A DNA stretch of 64,000 bases, taken from assembly GCA_038207565.1 (NCBI GenBank), contig JBBQZQ010000004.1, forward strand, positions 93,816-157,815, in the 5' to 3' direction. This stretch comes from JALZAI01 sp038207565. GTDB lineage: Bacteria > Actinomycetota > Actinomycetes > Mycobacteriales > Jatrophihabitantaceae. Shown in pieces: positions 17,556 through 27,026 of this stretch. Positions within the stretch are counted from its first letter, which is position 1. The number at the start of each line of letters is the position of its first letter. The notes under the pieces are model-generated. The model saw only the letters and a list, made by a program, of their open reading frames with translations. It was not told where the DNA came from and did no database searches. The position numbers were made by a program, and so were the translations under genes.

Positions 17556-18134
17556 TCAGTATTCGGCGCTCGCGTCCAGCAGCCAGGCGGCAAGGTAGTC
17601 GGCGAACGAGGCTCGAACGAGCAGCACGAAGTCCGTCGCGCGGTTGTCGCGGACAACGATGGTGACCCCGGTCTGCGCCAGCAGGGTCTGCACGCAACTG
17701 CCCGCCGGGCTGGTGCCCGGATGCAGGTCGATCGAACAGCCCTTGGCGAGCACGTCGCGCGCCCGTGCTCCGGTGAGCGCGATGCGCGTGCGCTGGGCGG
17801 ACACATCGACGACGGCGCCCGGTTCGTCGCCGATCGCGTCGCGCAGGGCGTCGAGCAGATCGAAGGGCGCGCGGGGGGCGATGACCAGCCACTCGTCGGG
17901 TCCCATCCACAGCAGTTCGAGTTCGCCGGCCCGGGCCGAGGTGCCCGGTTGCGCCGGCAGTGCGGTCCCGAGCACCCGCGCCACCGCTGCGGCCGCGCGT
18001 CCGTCGGGGTCCAGGCGCAGGGTCAATTGGCCGACCAGGGGCAACTCGGCGATCGCGACATCATCGGTGCGCGCGGCGAACCTCGCCCGCCACGCTGCCA
18101 GCGGGCTGACCGGCGCCACGTGGTCAACCGTCAC
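17556..18134 (-). CDS. soxG: Sarcosine oxidase gamma subunit
   Basis: A 192-residue protein matching the GcvT-like SoxG family of heterotetrameric sarcosine oxidase (blocks LLWMGPDEWLVIAP, VVDVSAQRTRIALTG, GCSIDLHP and RASFADYLAAWLLD). The gamma subunit helps assemble the complex that oxidises sarcosine to glycine and transfers the methyl carbon to tetrahydrofolate. Last gene of the operon; its GTG start overlaps the end of soxA by 11 bases. Confidence 0.88.
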   Translation of the reverse strand: MTVDHVAPVSPLAAWRARFAARTDDVAIAELPLVGQLTLRLDPDGRAAAAVARVLGTALPAQPGTSARAGELELLWMGPDEWLVIAPRAPFDLLDALRDAIGDEPGAVVDVSAQRTRIALTGARARDVLAKGCSIDLHPGTSPAGSCVQTLLAQTGVTIVVRDNRATDFVLLVRASFADYLAAWLLDASAEY

Positions 18135-20943
18135 GTCGCGTCCCCTCCTTGTCGAAGAGCACCGGGTCGGTGACGGTCACCGGCACCAACGCGCCCTCGG
18201 ACCACGTCCACAACCGCTCGCCGATCCGTTCCCGTCCCGATCGCACGAGCGCGAGCGCGAAGGTGGCATCCAGCGCGACGCTGCGGTAGCTGGAAGTGAC
18301 GTGACCCAGCATCGGGACGGGCACGCTCGAGACGTCGTCGTCGGCGATCACCTGCGCGCCTTCGGCGAGCAGGACGCCCGGGTCCACCGGCAGCAGTCCG
18401 ACCAGGTGCTTGCGGTCGGCCCGCTCGTTCTCCGCACGCGCGAAGGAACGCTTACCCACGAAGTCGAGTTTCTTCTGCGACACCGCCCAGCCCAGGCCGA
18501 GGTCGTGCGGGGTGACCGTGCCGTCGGTGTCCTGGCCGATGATCGGGTAACCCTTCTCGGCGCGCAGCACGTGCATGGCATCCGTTCCGTATGCGGTGAT
18601 GCCGTATGGCTCGCCCGCGTCGAGAAGCGCCTGCCAGACGCCGGTGGCGTACCACGACGGCACGTTCACCTCGTAGGCCAGCTCGCCGGAGAAGCTGATG
18701 CGGCAGATGCGCGCCGCAACGCCCGAGACGACGGCCGGGCGCCAGGTCATGAAGCCGAATGCCGCAACCGACACGTCCAGTCCGGGCGCCACCGCGGCGA
18801 TCACGTCGCGGGAACGCGGGCCCACGACCGGAATCGTCGCCCAGTGTTCGGTGACCGAGGTGAGGTGGACGCGCAGGTCCGGCCACTCGGTCTGCGCGAA
18901 CTCCTCCATCCATTCGAGCACCATCGCGGCGTTGCCGGTGGTCGTGGTCAGCACGAACTCGGTCTCGCTGATCCGCATGACGGTGCCGTCGTCGATGATC
19001 ATGCCGTCCATGCCGCACAGCACGCCGTAGCGCACAGATCCCGGCTTGAGCGTGCTCATCAGGTTCGTGTACATCCGGTCCAGGAACTCGCCGGCGTCCG
19101 CGCCCTGCACGTCGATCTTGCCGAGCGTCGAGCCGTCCATCAGCGCGACCCCGGTGCGCGCGGCCCGCGTCTCGCGCGCGACGGCGGTGTCGGCGTCCTC
19201 ACCCGCGCGCGGGTAGTACTGCGGTCGCTTCCACTGGCCGACGTTCTCGAACACCGCGCCGTGCTCCACGTGCCATTGGTGCAGGGCGGTGACGCGAACC
19301 GGGTCGAACAGCTCGCCGCGATCGCGCCCGGCCAGCGCGGCGAATCCGACCGATGTGTAGGGCGGGCGGAATGTCGTGGTGCCGAGCGTGCCGACGTCGA
19401 CGCCCAGGGCCTCGGCGGTGATGCCCGCGGCCATCAGCCCGGACGTCTTGCCCTGGTCGTGTGCGGTGCCGATGGTCGTATATCGCTTGACATGCTCGAC
19501 CGAGCGCAACCCCGCACCGGTGGCACGCAGAACGTCGCTGACGGTGACATCGCGCTGCAGGTCCACGAAGCGCGTGTCCGGTCCGTCGCCACCGGCAATC
19601 GCCCACAGCACCAGGGGGTCCGCACCCGGTGGCTCTGGCGCAACGTCCGGGAGCGTCAGTGCCCTCACCGCGAGGCCCAGTTCGGTCAGTGCCTGCTCAG
19701 CAGCGCGCGCGCCCGTCCGCAGGCATCCCGACGTGCTGAATTCGCCCGACGCCGCACCCGCGACCCGTAAGCCCGGGACGGGCTCGCCCGGCACGAGCGC
19801 GCCGAGCACCGCGTCCCAGTTGAGCTTCCCGCGCGCCTGGCTGTACAGGTGGGCGACTGGATTCCACCCGCCGGACACCAGGATCGCGTCGCAGTCAAGC
19901 TCCCCCGCGGGCTCACCGGCCGGGTGCGTGACCAGCCGTGCGCCGGTCACCCGCTGCTCCCCCAGCGCGCCGGCGACCGCGCGTGACGGCCGCACCTCGA
20001 TCCCGGCCCGCCTGCACTCCGCGGACCAGGACGGTGCGATGTCCGCGCGCGCGTCGACGACAATGACCTCTGCGCCGGCGGCAGCCAGGTCGAGCGCGGT
20101 CCGGTACGCGGTGTCATCGGTCGTGAACACGACGACCCGATCGCCGACCAGCACGCCGAAGCGGTGCAGGTACGTGCGTGCCGCGGCGGCGAGCATCACG
20201 CCGGGACGGTCGTTGTCGGCGAAGGCGACAAGACGTTCGTGCGCGCCGGTCGCGACGACGACGTGACGTGCGCGGATGCGCCACACGCGCTGCCGCGACA
20301 CGCCATCCGGCGCGGAGAGTCCGAGATGGTCGGTGCGCTTCTCCAGCGCGAGGACGAAACCGTCGTCGTAGTAGCCGAACGCACTCGTGCGTGCCAGCAC
20401 GCGCACCTCGGGCAGCGACGCCAGCTCGGCGACGACCTCGTCGATCCAGGACGACAGCTCCCCGCCGGTGCCGAGCAATGCGCCGCCCGCGGCCGGTTGG
20501 TCGTCGACCAGCACGACGCGAGCGCCGGATCGTCCGGCCGCCAGGGCTACCGTCAGTCCGGCCGGCCCCGCACCGACCACCAGTACGTCGCAGTGCACGT
20601 GCATCGCGTCGTAGCGCGCCGGGTCAGGCCCGTCGGCGAGCGCGCCGCGCCCGGGCAGACCGGCTGCGACCAGTCCGTCGTACAGCTCGATCGTCGTCGC
20701 ATTCAGCATCGGCTCGCGGAACGGCACATCGAGCTGTACCAGCGCGCTGGCCTCCTCGACGCCGGCCGCCATGACCCCACGCGGGCGGCCGTAGCGCACG
20801 CTCGTCGCGACCCGGTCGACACCGTTGGCCAGCAGCGCCGACGCGAGCGTGTCACCCGGATGCCCGGTCAACGCACGGCCGTCGAAGACGAAGGAGATCG
20901 CGGTGTCGCGATCGATTCGGCCGCCTGCCGGCAGTCGCCTCAT
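18124..20943 (-). CDS. soxA: Sarcosine oxidase alpha subunit
   Basis: Large subunit of 939 residues, close to the usual ~965. An N-terminal 2Fe-2S-ferredoxin-like fold (about residues 10-95, AISFVFDGRALTGHPGDTLASALL) is followed by a pyridine-nucleotide-disulphide-reductase-like domain with GAGPAGLTVALAAG. A C-terminal GcvT/aminomethyltransferase domain follows (about 560-930, MDGSTLGKIDVQG and ISFSGELAYEVNVP) that binds tetrahydrofolate. The start MRRLPAGGRIDRDT is chosen because its ATG overlaps the soxD stop. The enzyme binds NAD and channels the intermediate to the folate site. The longer upstream frame covers soxD and is an artefact. Confidence 0.94.
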   Translation of the reverse strand: MRRLPAGGRIDRDTAISFVFDGRALTGHPGDTLASALLANGVDRVATSVRYGRPRGVMAAGVEEASALVQLDVPFREPMLNATTIELYDGLVAAGLPGRGALADGPDPARYDAMHVHCDVLVVGAGPAGLTVALAAGRSGARVVLVDDQPAAGGALLGTGGELSSWIDEVVAELASLPEVRVLARTSAFGYYDDGFVLALEKRTDHLGLSAPDGVSRQRVWRIRARHVVVATGAHERLVAFADNDRPGVMLAAAARTYLHRFGVLVGDRVVVFTTDDTAYRTALDLAAAGAEVIVVDARADIAPSWSAECRRAGIEVRPSRAVAGALGEQRVTGARLVTHPAGEPAGELDCDAILVSGGWNPVAHLYSQARGKLNWDAVLGALVPGEPVPGLRVAGAASGEFSTSGCLRTGARAAEQALTELGLAVRALTLPDVAPEPPGADPLVLWAIAGGDGPDTRFVDLQRDVTVSDVLRATGAGLRSVEHVKRYTTIGTAHDQGKTSGLMAAGITAEALGVDVGTLGTTTFRPPYTSVGFAALAGRDRGELFDPVRVTALHQWHVEHGAVFENVGQWKRPQYYPRAGEDADTAVARETRAARTGVALMDGSTLGKIDVQGADAGEFLDRMYTNLMSTLKPGSVRYGVLCGMDGMIIDDGTVMRISETEFVLTTTTGNAAMVLEWMEEFAQTEWPDLRVHLTSVTEHWATIPVVGPRSRDVIAAVAPGLDVSVAAFGFMTWRPAVVSGVAARICRISFSGELAYEVNVPSWYATGVWQALLDAGEPYGITAYGTDAMHVLRAEKGYPIIGQDTDGTVTPHDLGLGWAVSQKKLDFVGKRSFARAENERADRKHLVGLLPVDPGVLLAEGAQVIADDDVSSVPVPMLGHVTSSYRSVALDATFALALVRSGRERIGERLWTWSEGALVPVTVTDPVLFDKEGTRRDG

Positions 20944-21221
20944 GCGTCGACCTCCGGCCCACGCTCGCCCACGCGGTACACCGACAGGATTTGGTGCGTC
21001 CCGGTGTCGCGCACGGCGTTGAACCACCGCCGGCAGCCCGCCGAATGCACCCAGCGTTCCGCGAACGGTCCCTGCGGGTTGTCGCGGAAGAACAGGTACT
21101 GCGCCCACTCGGCGTCGGTGCGCGCAGCCGGCTCGGCCGGGTACGCGACGTGCGCCTGGCCGCCGTAGTGGTATTCGGCCTCCTCGCGCGGGCCGCACCA
21201 GGGGCAGGAGATGAGCTGCAT
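20940..21221 (-). CDS. soxD: Sarcosine oxidase delta subunit
   Basis: A 93-residue SoxD subunit that carries the structural zinc site of heterotetrameric sarcosine oxidase: CPWCG gives Cys6 and Cys9, and the block WVHSAGCRRWF gives His59 and Cys63. Typical family block YLFFRDNPQGPFAERWVH is present. It lies two bases after soxB, and its stop overlaps the soxA start. Confidence 0.93.
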   Translation of the reverse strand: MQLISCPWCGPREEAEYHYGGQAHVAYPAEPAARTDAEWAQYLFFRDNPQGPFAERWVHSAGCRRWFNAVRDTGTHQILSVYRVGERGPEVDA

Positions 21222-21223
21222 GA

Positions 21224-22480
21224 TCAGTGCGCCACAGCTGCTGCGCCGTGCTCGTCGACGAGGGCACCGGTGGTGAACCGTTCGAGTGTGAACGGCGCGG
21301 TGTACGGGTGCGGCTTGCCGTTAGCGACGGTGTGCGCGTAGCACCATCCGACGCCGGGCGTCGCTTTGAACCCACCGGTTCCCCAGCCGCAATTGACATA
21401 CAGATCGTCGATGTCGGTCAGGCCGACGATCGGCGACGCGTCGGGCGTGGTGTCCACGATGCCGGCCCAGGTTCGCAGCAGATGTGCGCGCGCGAAGATC
21501 GGGAACAGTTCGAGCGCCGCGGCCATCTGCCGCTCGATGATGTGGAACGCGCCGCGCTGGGCGTAGCCGTTGAAGGTGTCGATGCCGGCGCCCATGACCA
21601 GCTCGCCCTTGTGCGCCTGCGAGACGTACACGTGCACGGCATTGGACATGACCACGGTGGGGTGAACCGGTTCGAGCAGTTCGGAGACCAAAGCCTGAAG
21701 CGGGTGGCTCTGGATCGGCAGGCGCAGTCCCGCCATGGACGCCAGCACCGACGAGTGCCCCGCCGCGGCGAGCGCCACTTTGCCCGCCGCGATGTCGCCG
21801 CGCGTGGTGCGCACGCCGACGATCCTGCCGCCGCGCACGTCCAGACCGGTGACCGCGCAATTCTGGATCAGGTCGATGCCGAGTTCGCTCGCTCGGCGCG
21901 CGTAACCCCACGCGACGTAATCGTGCTTGGCGATTCCGGCGCGCGGTTGGTAGGTGGCGCCGAGGACCGGGTAGCGGACGTCCGGCGAGATGTTGACGAT
22001 CGGGCAGATCTCTTGCACGCCCGCTGCGTCCACCCATTCGGCGTCGACACCGTTGAGCCGGTTGGCGTTCACACGGCGAACCGAGTCACGCACGTCCTGC
22101 AACGAGTGGGCGAGATTGAGCACGCCGCGCTGGTCGAACAGGATCGGATAATCCAGGTCGTCCTCGAGCCCCTCCCACAGCTTGAGCGAGTGCTCATAGA
22201 TCGCTGAGCTTTCGTCCCACAGGTAGTTCGAGCGGATGATGGTGGTGTTGCGGGCCATGTTCCCGCCCGCGAGCCATCCCTTCTCCAACACCGCGACGTT
22301 GGTGATGCCGTGGTTCTTCGCGAGGTAGTAGGCGGTGGCCAGGCCGTGCCCGCCGCCGCCCACGACGATCACGTCGTAGGACGGCTTCGGATCCGGATTG
22401 CGCCAGAGGAACTCCGGGTGCTCCGGCACAGCGTTACCCGCCATGTGAATGCCCGCGGCGAGCGCATCGACCTCGGTCAT
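21224..22480 (-). CDS. soxB: Sarcosine oxidase beta subunit
   Basis: FAD/FMN-binding catalytic subunit of 418 residues that oxidises sarcosine. Dinucleotide-binding motif VIVVGGGGHGLATAYYLAK near the N-terminus; ARNTTIIRSNYLWDES and the C-terminal NCGWGTGGFKATPG are hallmark SoxB blocks. The ATG at 22480 overlaps the stop of the upstream dimethylglycine-dehydrogenase-like gene, which argues against the longer frame. Order dmg-soxB-soxD-soxA-soxG, all overlapping or nearly so: one operon. No glyA is inserted here, unlike many sox operons. Confidence 0.94.
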   Translation of the reverse strand: MTEVDALAAGIHMAGNAVPEHPEFLWRNPDPKPSYDVIVVGGGGHGLATAYYLAKNHGITNVAVLEKGWLAGGNMARNTTIIRSNYLWDESSAIYEHSLKLWEGLEDDLDYPILFDQRGVLNLAHSLQDVRDSVRRVNANRLNGVDAEWVDAAGVQEICPIVNISPDVRYPVLGATYQPRAGIAKHDYVAWGYARRASELGIDLIQNCAVTGLDVRGGRIVGVRTTRGDIAAGKVALAAAGHSSVLASMAGLRLPIQSHPLQALVSELLEPVHPTVVMSNAVHVYVSQAHKGELVMGAGIDTFNGYAQRGAFHIIERQMAAALELFPIFARAHLLRTWAGIVDTTPDASPIVGLTDIDDLYVNCGWGTGGFKATPGVGWCYAHTVANGKPHPYTAPFTLERFTTGALVDEHGAAAVAH

Positions 22481-24912
22481 GCCCGGATCCGCTCCATCGT
22501 CGGATCGACCAGTGGTTCGGCGCTGACCACTGCGTGCACCCGCCGGCCAAGGTATTCGATCTCGACCCCGTTGCCGACGGTGGTGTGCTCGACTGGCAGC
22601 CACGCGTAGGCGATGCCGCGTCCGATGGTGTAGCCGTAAGCCGCGCTGGTGACGTAGCCGACGCACCGCGTCCCGGCGAACACCGGTTCCTTGCCCAGCA
22701 CCACAGCGCCCGGGTCGCTCAAGGTCAGGCAGGTTAGCCGGCGGGTGAGGTCATCCCTGCGCTCGAGCAGGGCCGTGCGGCCGAGGAAATCCTTGTCCAG
22801 CTTGACCGCGAAGCCGAGTCCCGCCTCGTACGGATCGTGCTCGAAGGTCATGTCGGCACCGAAGGATCGGTACCCCTTCTCCAGCCGCAGTGCGTTGAAT
22901 GCACCGCGCCCCGCGGCGATGATGGCGTGCTGCTGGCCGGCGTCCCACAGCAGGTCCCAGAGCCGTTGGCCGTGATCGGCGGTGGTGTAGAGCTCCCAGC
23001 CCAGCTCACCGACGTAGGACAACCGCAGCGCCGTGACCGGCACGGTGCCCAGATAGACCTGCTTCGCGCGGAAGTACTTGAATCCCTCGCTGGAGAAGTC
23101 ACTCGTCGTCAGCGGTGCGATGACATCTCGCGCACGCGGACCCCACAGGCCGATGCAGCAGGTGCCCGGAGTGAGGTCGCGCAGCTGTACCGAGCCGTCT
23201 ACCGGTAGTCGCTCGGTGAACCAGGCGAGGTCGAGATTGCCGTTCGCACCGACCTGGAACCGGTCCGCAGCGAGGCGAGCCACCGTGATGTCGCTGCGGA
23301 TGCCGCCGTCGACATCGAGCAGCAGACAGTAGGTCACCGAACCGGCGGATTTGTCGACGTTCCCGGTGACGAGCGACTGCAGCAGAGCGACCGCTCCCGG
23401 CCCGCTGATCTCCAATCGCTTCAGCGCGGTCATGTCGTACATCGCGACCGCCTCGCGGGTGACCAGCGCCTCGGCGGCGACGATCGGTGACCAGTGGCGC
23501 GCCGCCCAGTCGTCGGGGCGCAGGATGTCGCGGCCTTCGCCGAGGCCGACATTCGCCTCGTACCATTGCGGGCGTTCCCATCCGTTCGCCTCGAGAAAGT
23601 GCGCGCCGAGCTCGCGCTGCCGCGCGTGGAAGGGCGACGTGCGGATGGGACGCAGGTTCTCCGGCGGATCCAGGGGATGCAGGATGTCGTAGACCTCGAC
23701 GAAGTTCTGGCAGGACCGTGCGAGGACGTAGTCCGGCGCCAGCTGGTGCTGCTCGAAGCGGTTGACATCGCACTCGTGCAGGTCGAAGGACGCACAGTGA
23801 CCGTCGACGAGCAGCTCGGCGACCGCCCGCCCGACGCCTGCGGAGTGCGTCACCCAGACCGCCTCGGCGACCCAGAAACCCTGCACGTCCGATGATTGCC
23901 CGATCAGCGGCATATTATCGGTGGTGAACGAGAACAGTCCGTTGAACCCGCCTTCGAGCGTGGTCTGGCGCGTCGCTGGCAGCAAGAGCTGGGTCTGCTT
24001 CCACGCCTCGGCGAAGTCCTCCGGCGTGAAATCCAGCGAGGACGGCATCGTGGCGTTCTCGTCCCACCGCCCGATGTCCTCGGCCCGCACCGGCATCGGG
24101 CGGTGCCCGTAGTAGCCGATCGTCAACCGGTCCTGACTCTCGCGGTAGTAGAGGTCCTGGTCCTGGTGGCGCAGGATCGGCAGCACCGCCTCTGCGCTCT
24201 GCCCGGCCAGCGCCGGGACGGGCGCCGTCCACGCGAGCTGGTGGGCCAACGGCGTCAGCGGAAGCGTCATCCCGACCATGCCGGCGATCTTCGGCCCCCA
24301 GATGCCGGCACAGCACACCACGATGTCAGCGGGAATCTCACCGCGGTCGGTGACGACCCCGGTGACGCGGCCGTCGGTGACCGCGATGTCGAGGACTGCG
24401 TGCCGGGTCAACAGCGTCGCCCCTCGTTCGGCGGCACGTCGCGTCTGCGCGTCGACGGCCCGCACTGCCTTGGCGATGCCGTCGCTCGGGACGAACAGAC
24501 CTGCGAGCACGACGTCCGGGTCGAGCAGCGGATGGCGGCGCACGGTTTCGGCCGCGCTCAGAACGACCGAGTCGACGCCCCACGCGGTCAGCCATCCGTG
24601 GCGTCGCCACAGTTCGCGTTCCCGTTCGGGTGTCGTGGCGACTTCCAGGCCGCCGACCTGCAGGAAGCACGGCGCACCGTCGACGTCGAGGCCGGCGAAC
24701 TTGTCGACGGTGTAGGTGGCTAACTGGGTCATCGTCTTCGACGCGCTCGCCTGGAACACGAGACCGGGCGCGTGCGAGGACGAGCCGCCCGCAGCGGGGA
24801 GCTCACCCTGCTCGACGAGCGTGACGTCGGTCCAGCCGCGCCCGGTGAGTTCGTCGAGCACCGCGGCCCCGACGACACCGGCGCCGATCACCACGACCCG
24901 GGGCGCGTCCAT
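22477..24912 (-). CDS. Dimethylglycine-dehydrogenase-like flavoprotein with folate domain
   Basis: An 811-residue fusion of an N-terminal D-amino-acid-oxidase-type FAD domain (VVVIGAGVVGAAVLDEL; about 1-365), a central FAO linker (about 370-430) and C-terminal GcvT and GcvT-C domains (about 430-800: AMYDMTALKRLEISGPGA, LRLSYVGELGWELYTTAD). This architecture is that of dimethylglycine and sarcosine dehydrogenases, which oxidise an N-methyl group and pass the one-carbon unit to tetrahydrofolate. The start MDAPRVVVIG at 24912 has AAGGCGG upstream; MTTAQRQ at 24948 is an alternative. First gene of the sox operon, which supports dimethylglycine as substrate. Specificity between dimethylglycine and sarcosine is inferred. 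Confidence 0.88.
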   Translation of the reverse strand: MDAPRVVVIGAGVVGAAVLDELTGRGWTDVTLVEQGELPAAGGSSSHAPGLVFQASASKTMTQLATYTVDKFAGLDVDGAPCFLQVGGLEVATTPERERELWRRHGWLTAWGVDSVVLSAAETVRRHPLLDPDVVLAGLFVPSDGIAKAVRAVDAQTRRAAERGATLLTRHAVLDIAVTDGRVTGVVTDRGEIPADIVVCCAGIWGPKIAGMVGMTLPLTPLAHQLAWTAPVPALAGQSAEAVLPILRHQDQDLYYRESQDRLTIGYYGHRPMPVRAEDIGRWDENATMPSSLDFTPEDFAEAWKQTQLLLPATRQTTLEGGFNGLFSFTTDNMPLIGQSSDVQGFWVAEAVWVTHSAGVGRAVAELLVDGHCASFDLHECDVNRFEQHQLAPDYVLARSCQNFVEVYDILHPLDPPENLRPIRTSPFHARQRELGAHFLEANGWERPQWYEANVGLGEGRDILRPDDWAARHWSPIVAAEALVTREAVAMYDMTALKRLEISGPGAVALLQSLVTGNVDKSAGSVTYCLLLDVDGGIRSDITVARLAADRFQVGANGNLDLAWFTERLPVDGSVQLRDLTPGTCCIGLWGPRARDVIAPLTTSDFSSEGFKYFRAKQVYLGTVPVTALRLSYVGELGWELYTTADHGQRLWDLLWDAGQQHAIIAAGRGAFNALRLEKGYRSFGADMTFEHDPYEAGLGFAVKLDKDFLGRTALLERRDDLTRRLTCLTLSDPGAVVLGKEPVFAGTRCVGYVTSAAYGYTIGRGIAYAWLPVEHTTVGNGVEIEYLGRRVHAVVSAEPLVDPTMERIRA

Positions 24913-24989
24913 AGGTACCGCCTTGTCCTGACGCTGTGCTGTCGTCATGTCGTGGGCCCAGCGCTCGTCGAGCCAGCCAACGCTGTCTC

Positions 24990-25072
24990 GTATTTCGCAA
25001 CCGATATCGCGCTCCGCAACACGGCTGAGTGTAGCCACCTGCGTCGCCCGCGGCCAGATACCCGGCTACGGT
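24990..25072. promoter_or_regulatory. Divergent promoter of the sox operon and IclR gene
   Basis: Between the dimethylglycine-dehydrogenase-like gene and the IclR gene are two direct CGCAAC repeats (24996-25001 and 25015-25020, 19 bases apart). A CGCAACAC sequence also occurs at 28649-28656 in the promoter region of the Rieske ferredoxin operon. A TACGGT -10-like hexamer (25067-25072) lies seven bases before GTG 25080, suggesting a leaderless IclR mRNA. Regulatory meaning is inference. Confidence 0.35.
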
Positions 25073-25079
25073 GTGCGCC

Positions 25080-25877
25080 GTGAGCATGGCGAGGCGGGAC
25101 GGCACGCAGGCTGCCGATTCGGGTGCGGGCGTGCAGTCGGTCGACCGCGCCGTGAGCGTGCTCGAGATCCTCGCGCGCGACGGCATCGTCGGGGTCAGCG
25201 AGGTCGCGGCCGAGATCGGCGTGCACAAATCCACGGCCTTCCGGCTGCTCAATGCGCTCGAGGGCCGGGGCCTGGTCGAGCAGGACGGCGAACGGGGTAA
25301 GTACCGGCTGGGTTTCGGCGTGCTCCGGCTGGCGAGTGCCGTCGTCGGGCGGCTCGATCTCGTGCGGCAGGGACGCGCGGTGCTCGACGACCTCGCCGCG
25401 TCCGTCGGTGAGACGGTGAACCTGGCGGTGCTCCGCTCGCACTACGCGGTGAACGTCGACGAGGCGCGCGGACCCGCAGCGATCGCCGCGCAGAACTGGA
25501 CCGGGCAGCTGACCCCGTTGCACGCCACGTCGAGCGGGAAGATGCTGCTCGCCCACGAGAACCCCGCCCGGCGCAGGCGGCTGCTCGACGCCGCCGGACT
25601 GACCAGATTCACCCGCCGCACTGTGACCAGCCGCCGCGTGCTGGCCGCCGAACTCGACCGGGCGCTGACCGACGGGTACGCGACCACGATCGAAGAGTAC
25701 GAGGACGGGCTCAACGCCATCGCCGCCGCGGTGCGCGATCACGCGGGGACCGTCATCGCCTCGCTCAGCGTGTCCGGACCGGCCTACCGGCTCGACGAGA
25801 AGCGGATGGCACGCCTCGCCGGCGAGGTGGTGGCCGCGGGTGAGCGCGTGTCCCAACGGATGGGCCATCTCAGCTGA
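25080..25877 (+). CDS. IclR-family transcriptional regulator
   Basis: A 265-residue IclR regulator: winged helix-turn-helix at about 20-85 (SVDRAVSVLEILARDGIVGV...KSTAFRLLNALE), then the IclR effector domain (LHATSSGKMLLA, TTIEEYEDGLNAIAAAVRDH, ASLSVSGPAYRL). The start is uncertain: GTG 25071, GTG 25080 and ATG 25086 are all in frame without a clear ribosome-binding site. I prefer 25080 because a -10-like TACGGT sits seven bases upstream. Divergent from the sox operon and tail-to-tail overlapping (8 bases) with the Rieske oxygenase gene, so it most likely controls the betaine genes in response to a pathway metabolite. Confidence 0.9.
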   Translation: MSMARRDGTQAADSGAGVQSVDRAVSVLEILARDGIVGVSEVAAEIGVHKSTAFRLLNALEGRGLVEQDGERGKYRLGFGVLRLASAVVGRLDLVRQGRAVLDDLAASVGETVNLAVLRSHYAVNVDEARGPAAIAAQNWTGQLTPLHATSSGKMLLAHENPARRRRLLDAAGLTRFTRRTVTSRRVLAAELDRALTDGYATTIEEYEDGLNAIAAAVRDHAGTVIASLSVSGPAYRLDEKRMARLAGEVVAAGERVSQRMGHLS

Positions 25878-26997
25878 CCTCACGCAGGCGGGTGCGCAGC
25901 CAGTCGTGGAACCCCGCGATGTGGTGCTCGCTGGGCACCAGCACTCCCCCGTCGGCGTACACCCGCGAGCTCATCGCCGGCTGACAGCGCGCACAGGCGT
26001 CGAAGTCCTGACGGTTCACGCGGTCGAACAGCTCGACCGAGCGATCGAGATCCTTGCCTGAGTGGACGACCTCGGGCAGATAGAGCCAGTCGCACTCGAC
26101 GATCGTGCGATCGGCCGCGACGGGGAACATGCGGTGCAGGATGACGTGGTCGGGCACCAGATTGACGAACACCTGCGGACGGATCGTGATCGCGTAGTAG
26201 CGGCGGTCCTGCTCCGCGCTGACACCGGGGATGCGTTCCAGGCCGGCTGTCCCGTCGACGGTGAAGCCCGCGACGTCGGCGCCGAACTCGGCACCGTGGC
26301 CGACGAAGAACTGGGCCGCGTACCCGTCCGCGAATTCCGGGAGCACCTCGGTCAGCTCCGGATGGATCGTGGCGCAGTGGTAGCACTCCATGAAGTTCTC
26401 GACGATGAGCTTCCAGTTCGCGGCCACGTCGTAGCTGATGCGCCGGCCCAGGGCGAGGTTCGCCACGTCGTAATGGTCGATGGACTCGACATCGCCGAGC
26501 CGTTGCGCAACCTCCCGCATCACCGAGGCCTCGAACGACGGCGGCTCGTCGGCCAGGCACAACCAGGTGTAGCCCAGCCACTCGCGCACTGCGACCCGCC
26601 TCAGGCCGAAGTCGACGCGGTCGATGTCCGGCATCTTGGTGAGGTTGGGTGCAGCCACCAGCTTGCCGTCGAGGTCATAGGTCCACGCGTGGTAAGAGCA
26701 CTGGAATGCGCGCTTGACCTCGCCGGCGTCCTGTGCGCACAGCGTCGCGCCGCGATGACGGCACACGTTGAAGAACGCGCGAATCTCACCCGTTCGGTTG
26801 CGCGAGACAATGACGCTCTCGCGCCCGATCCGCACCGTACGGAACGATCCGGGGCCGGCCAGCTCGCTCGAGCGCACGGCGCAGAACCACATCTGCTCGA
26901 AGATGCGTTCCTGCTCGAGCGCGAAGACGGAGTCGTCGGTGTAGTACCGGCCGGGCAGCGTCGGCACGAGGCTCTCCGGCAGGCGGGTCTCAGACAT
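25870..26997 (-). CDS. gbcA: Rieske non-haem iron oxygenase, glycine betaine demethylase-like
   Basis: Oxygenase component of 375 residues. Rieske 2Fe-2S ligands are C79-x-H81 and C100-x2-H103. The mononuclear iron site is in NFMECYHCATIHPEL, typical of the GbcA/stachydrine demethylase subgroup rather than aromatic-ring dioxygenases. In Pseudomonas GbcA removes one methyl from glycine betaine to give dimethylglycine and formaldehyde. Context agrees: a reductase and Rieske ferredoxin are immediately upstream, dimethylglycine and sarcosine oxidation genes lie across the IclR gene, and a quaternary-amine importer lies beyond. Other betaines such as stachydrine remain possible. Symbol by similarity. 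Confidence 0.85.
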   Translation of the reverse strand: MSETRLPESLVPTLPGRYYTDDSVFALEQERIFEQMWFCAVRSSELAGPGSFRTVRIGRESVIVSRNRTGEIRAFFNVCRHRGATLCAQDAGEVKRAFQCSYHAWTYDLDGKLVAAPNLTKMPDIDRVDFGLRRVAVREWLGYTWLCLADEPPSFEASVMREVAQRLGDVESIDHYDVANLALGRRISYDVAANWKLIVENFMECYHCATIHPELTEVLPEFADGYAAQFFVGHGAEFGADVAGFTVDGTAGLERIPGVSAEQDRRYYAITIRPQVFVNLVPDHVILHRMFPVAADRTIVECDWLYLPEVVHSGKDLDRSVELFDRVNRQDFDACARCQPAMSSRVYADGGVLVPSEHHIAGFHDWLRTRLREVS

Positions 26998-27026
26998 CTG
27001 GTACCTCGGATCCTTCGCCGTGGTCC

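Noticed and set aside
20944..21399. Extended N-terminus of SoxA
   Set aside because: This stretch is soxD and the end of soxB in other frames; SoxA starts at 20943.
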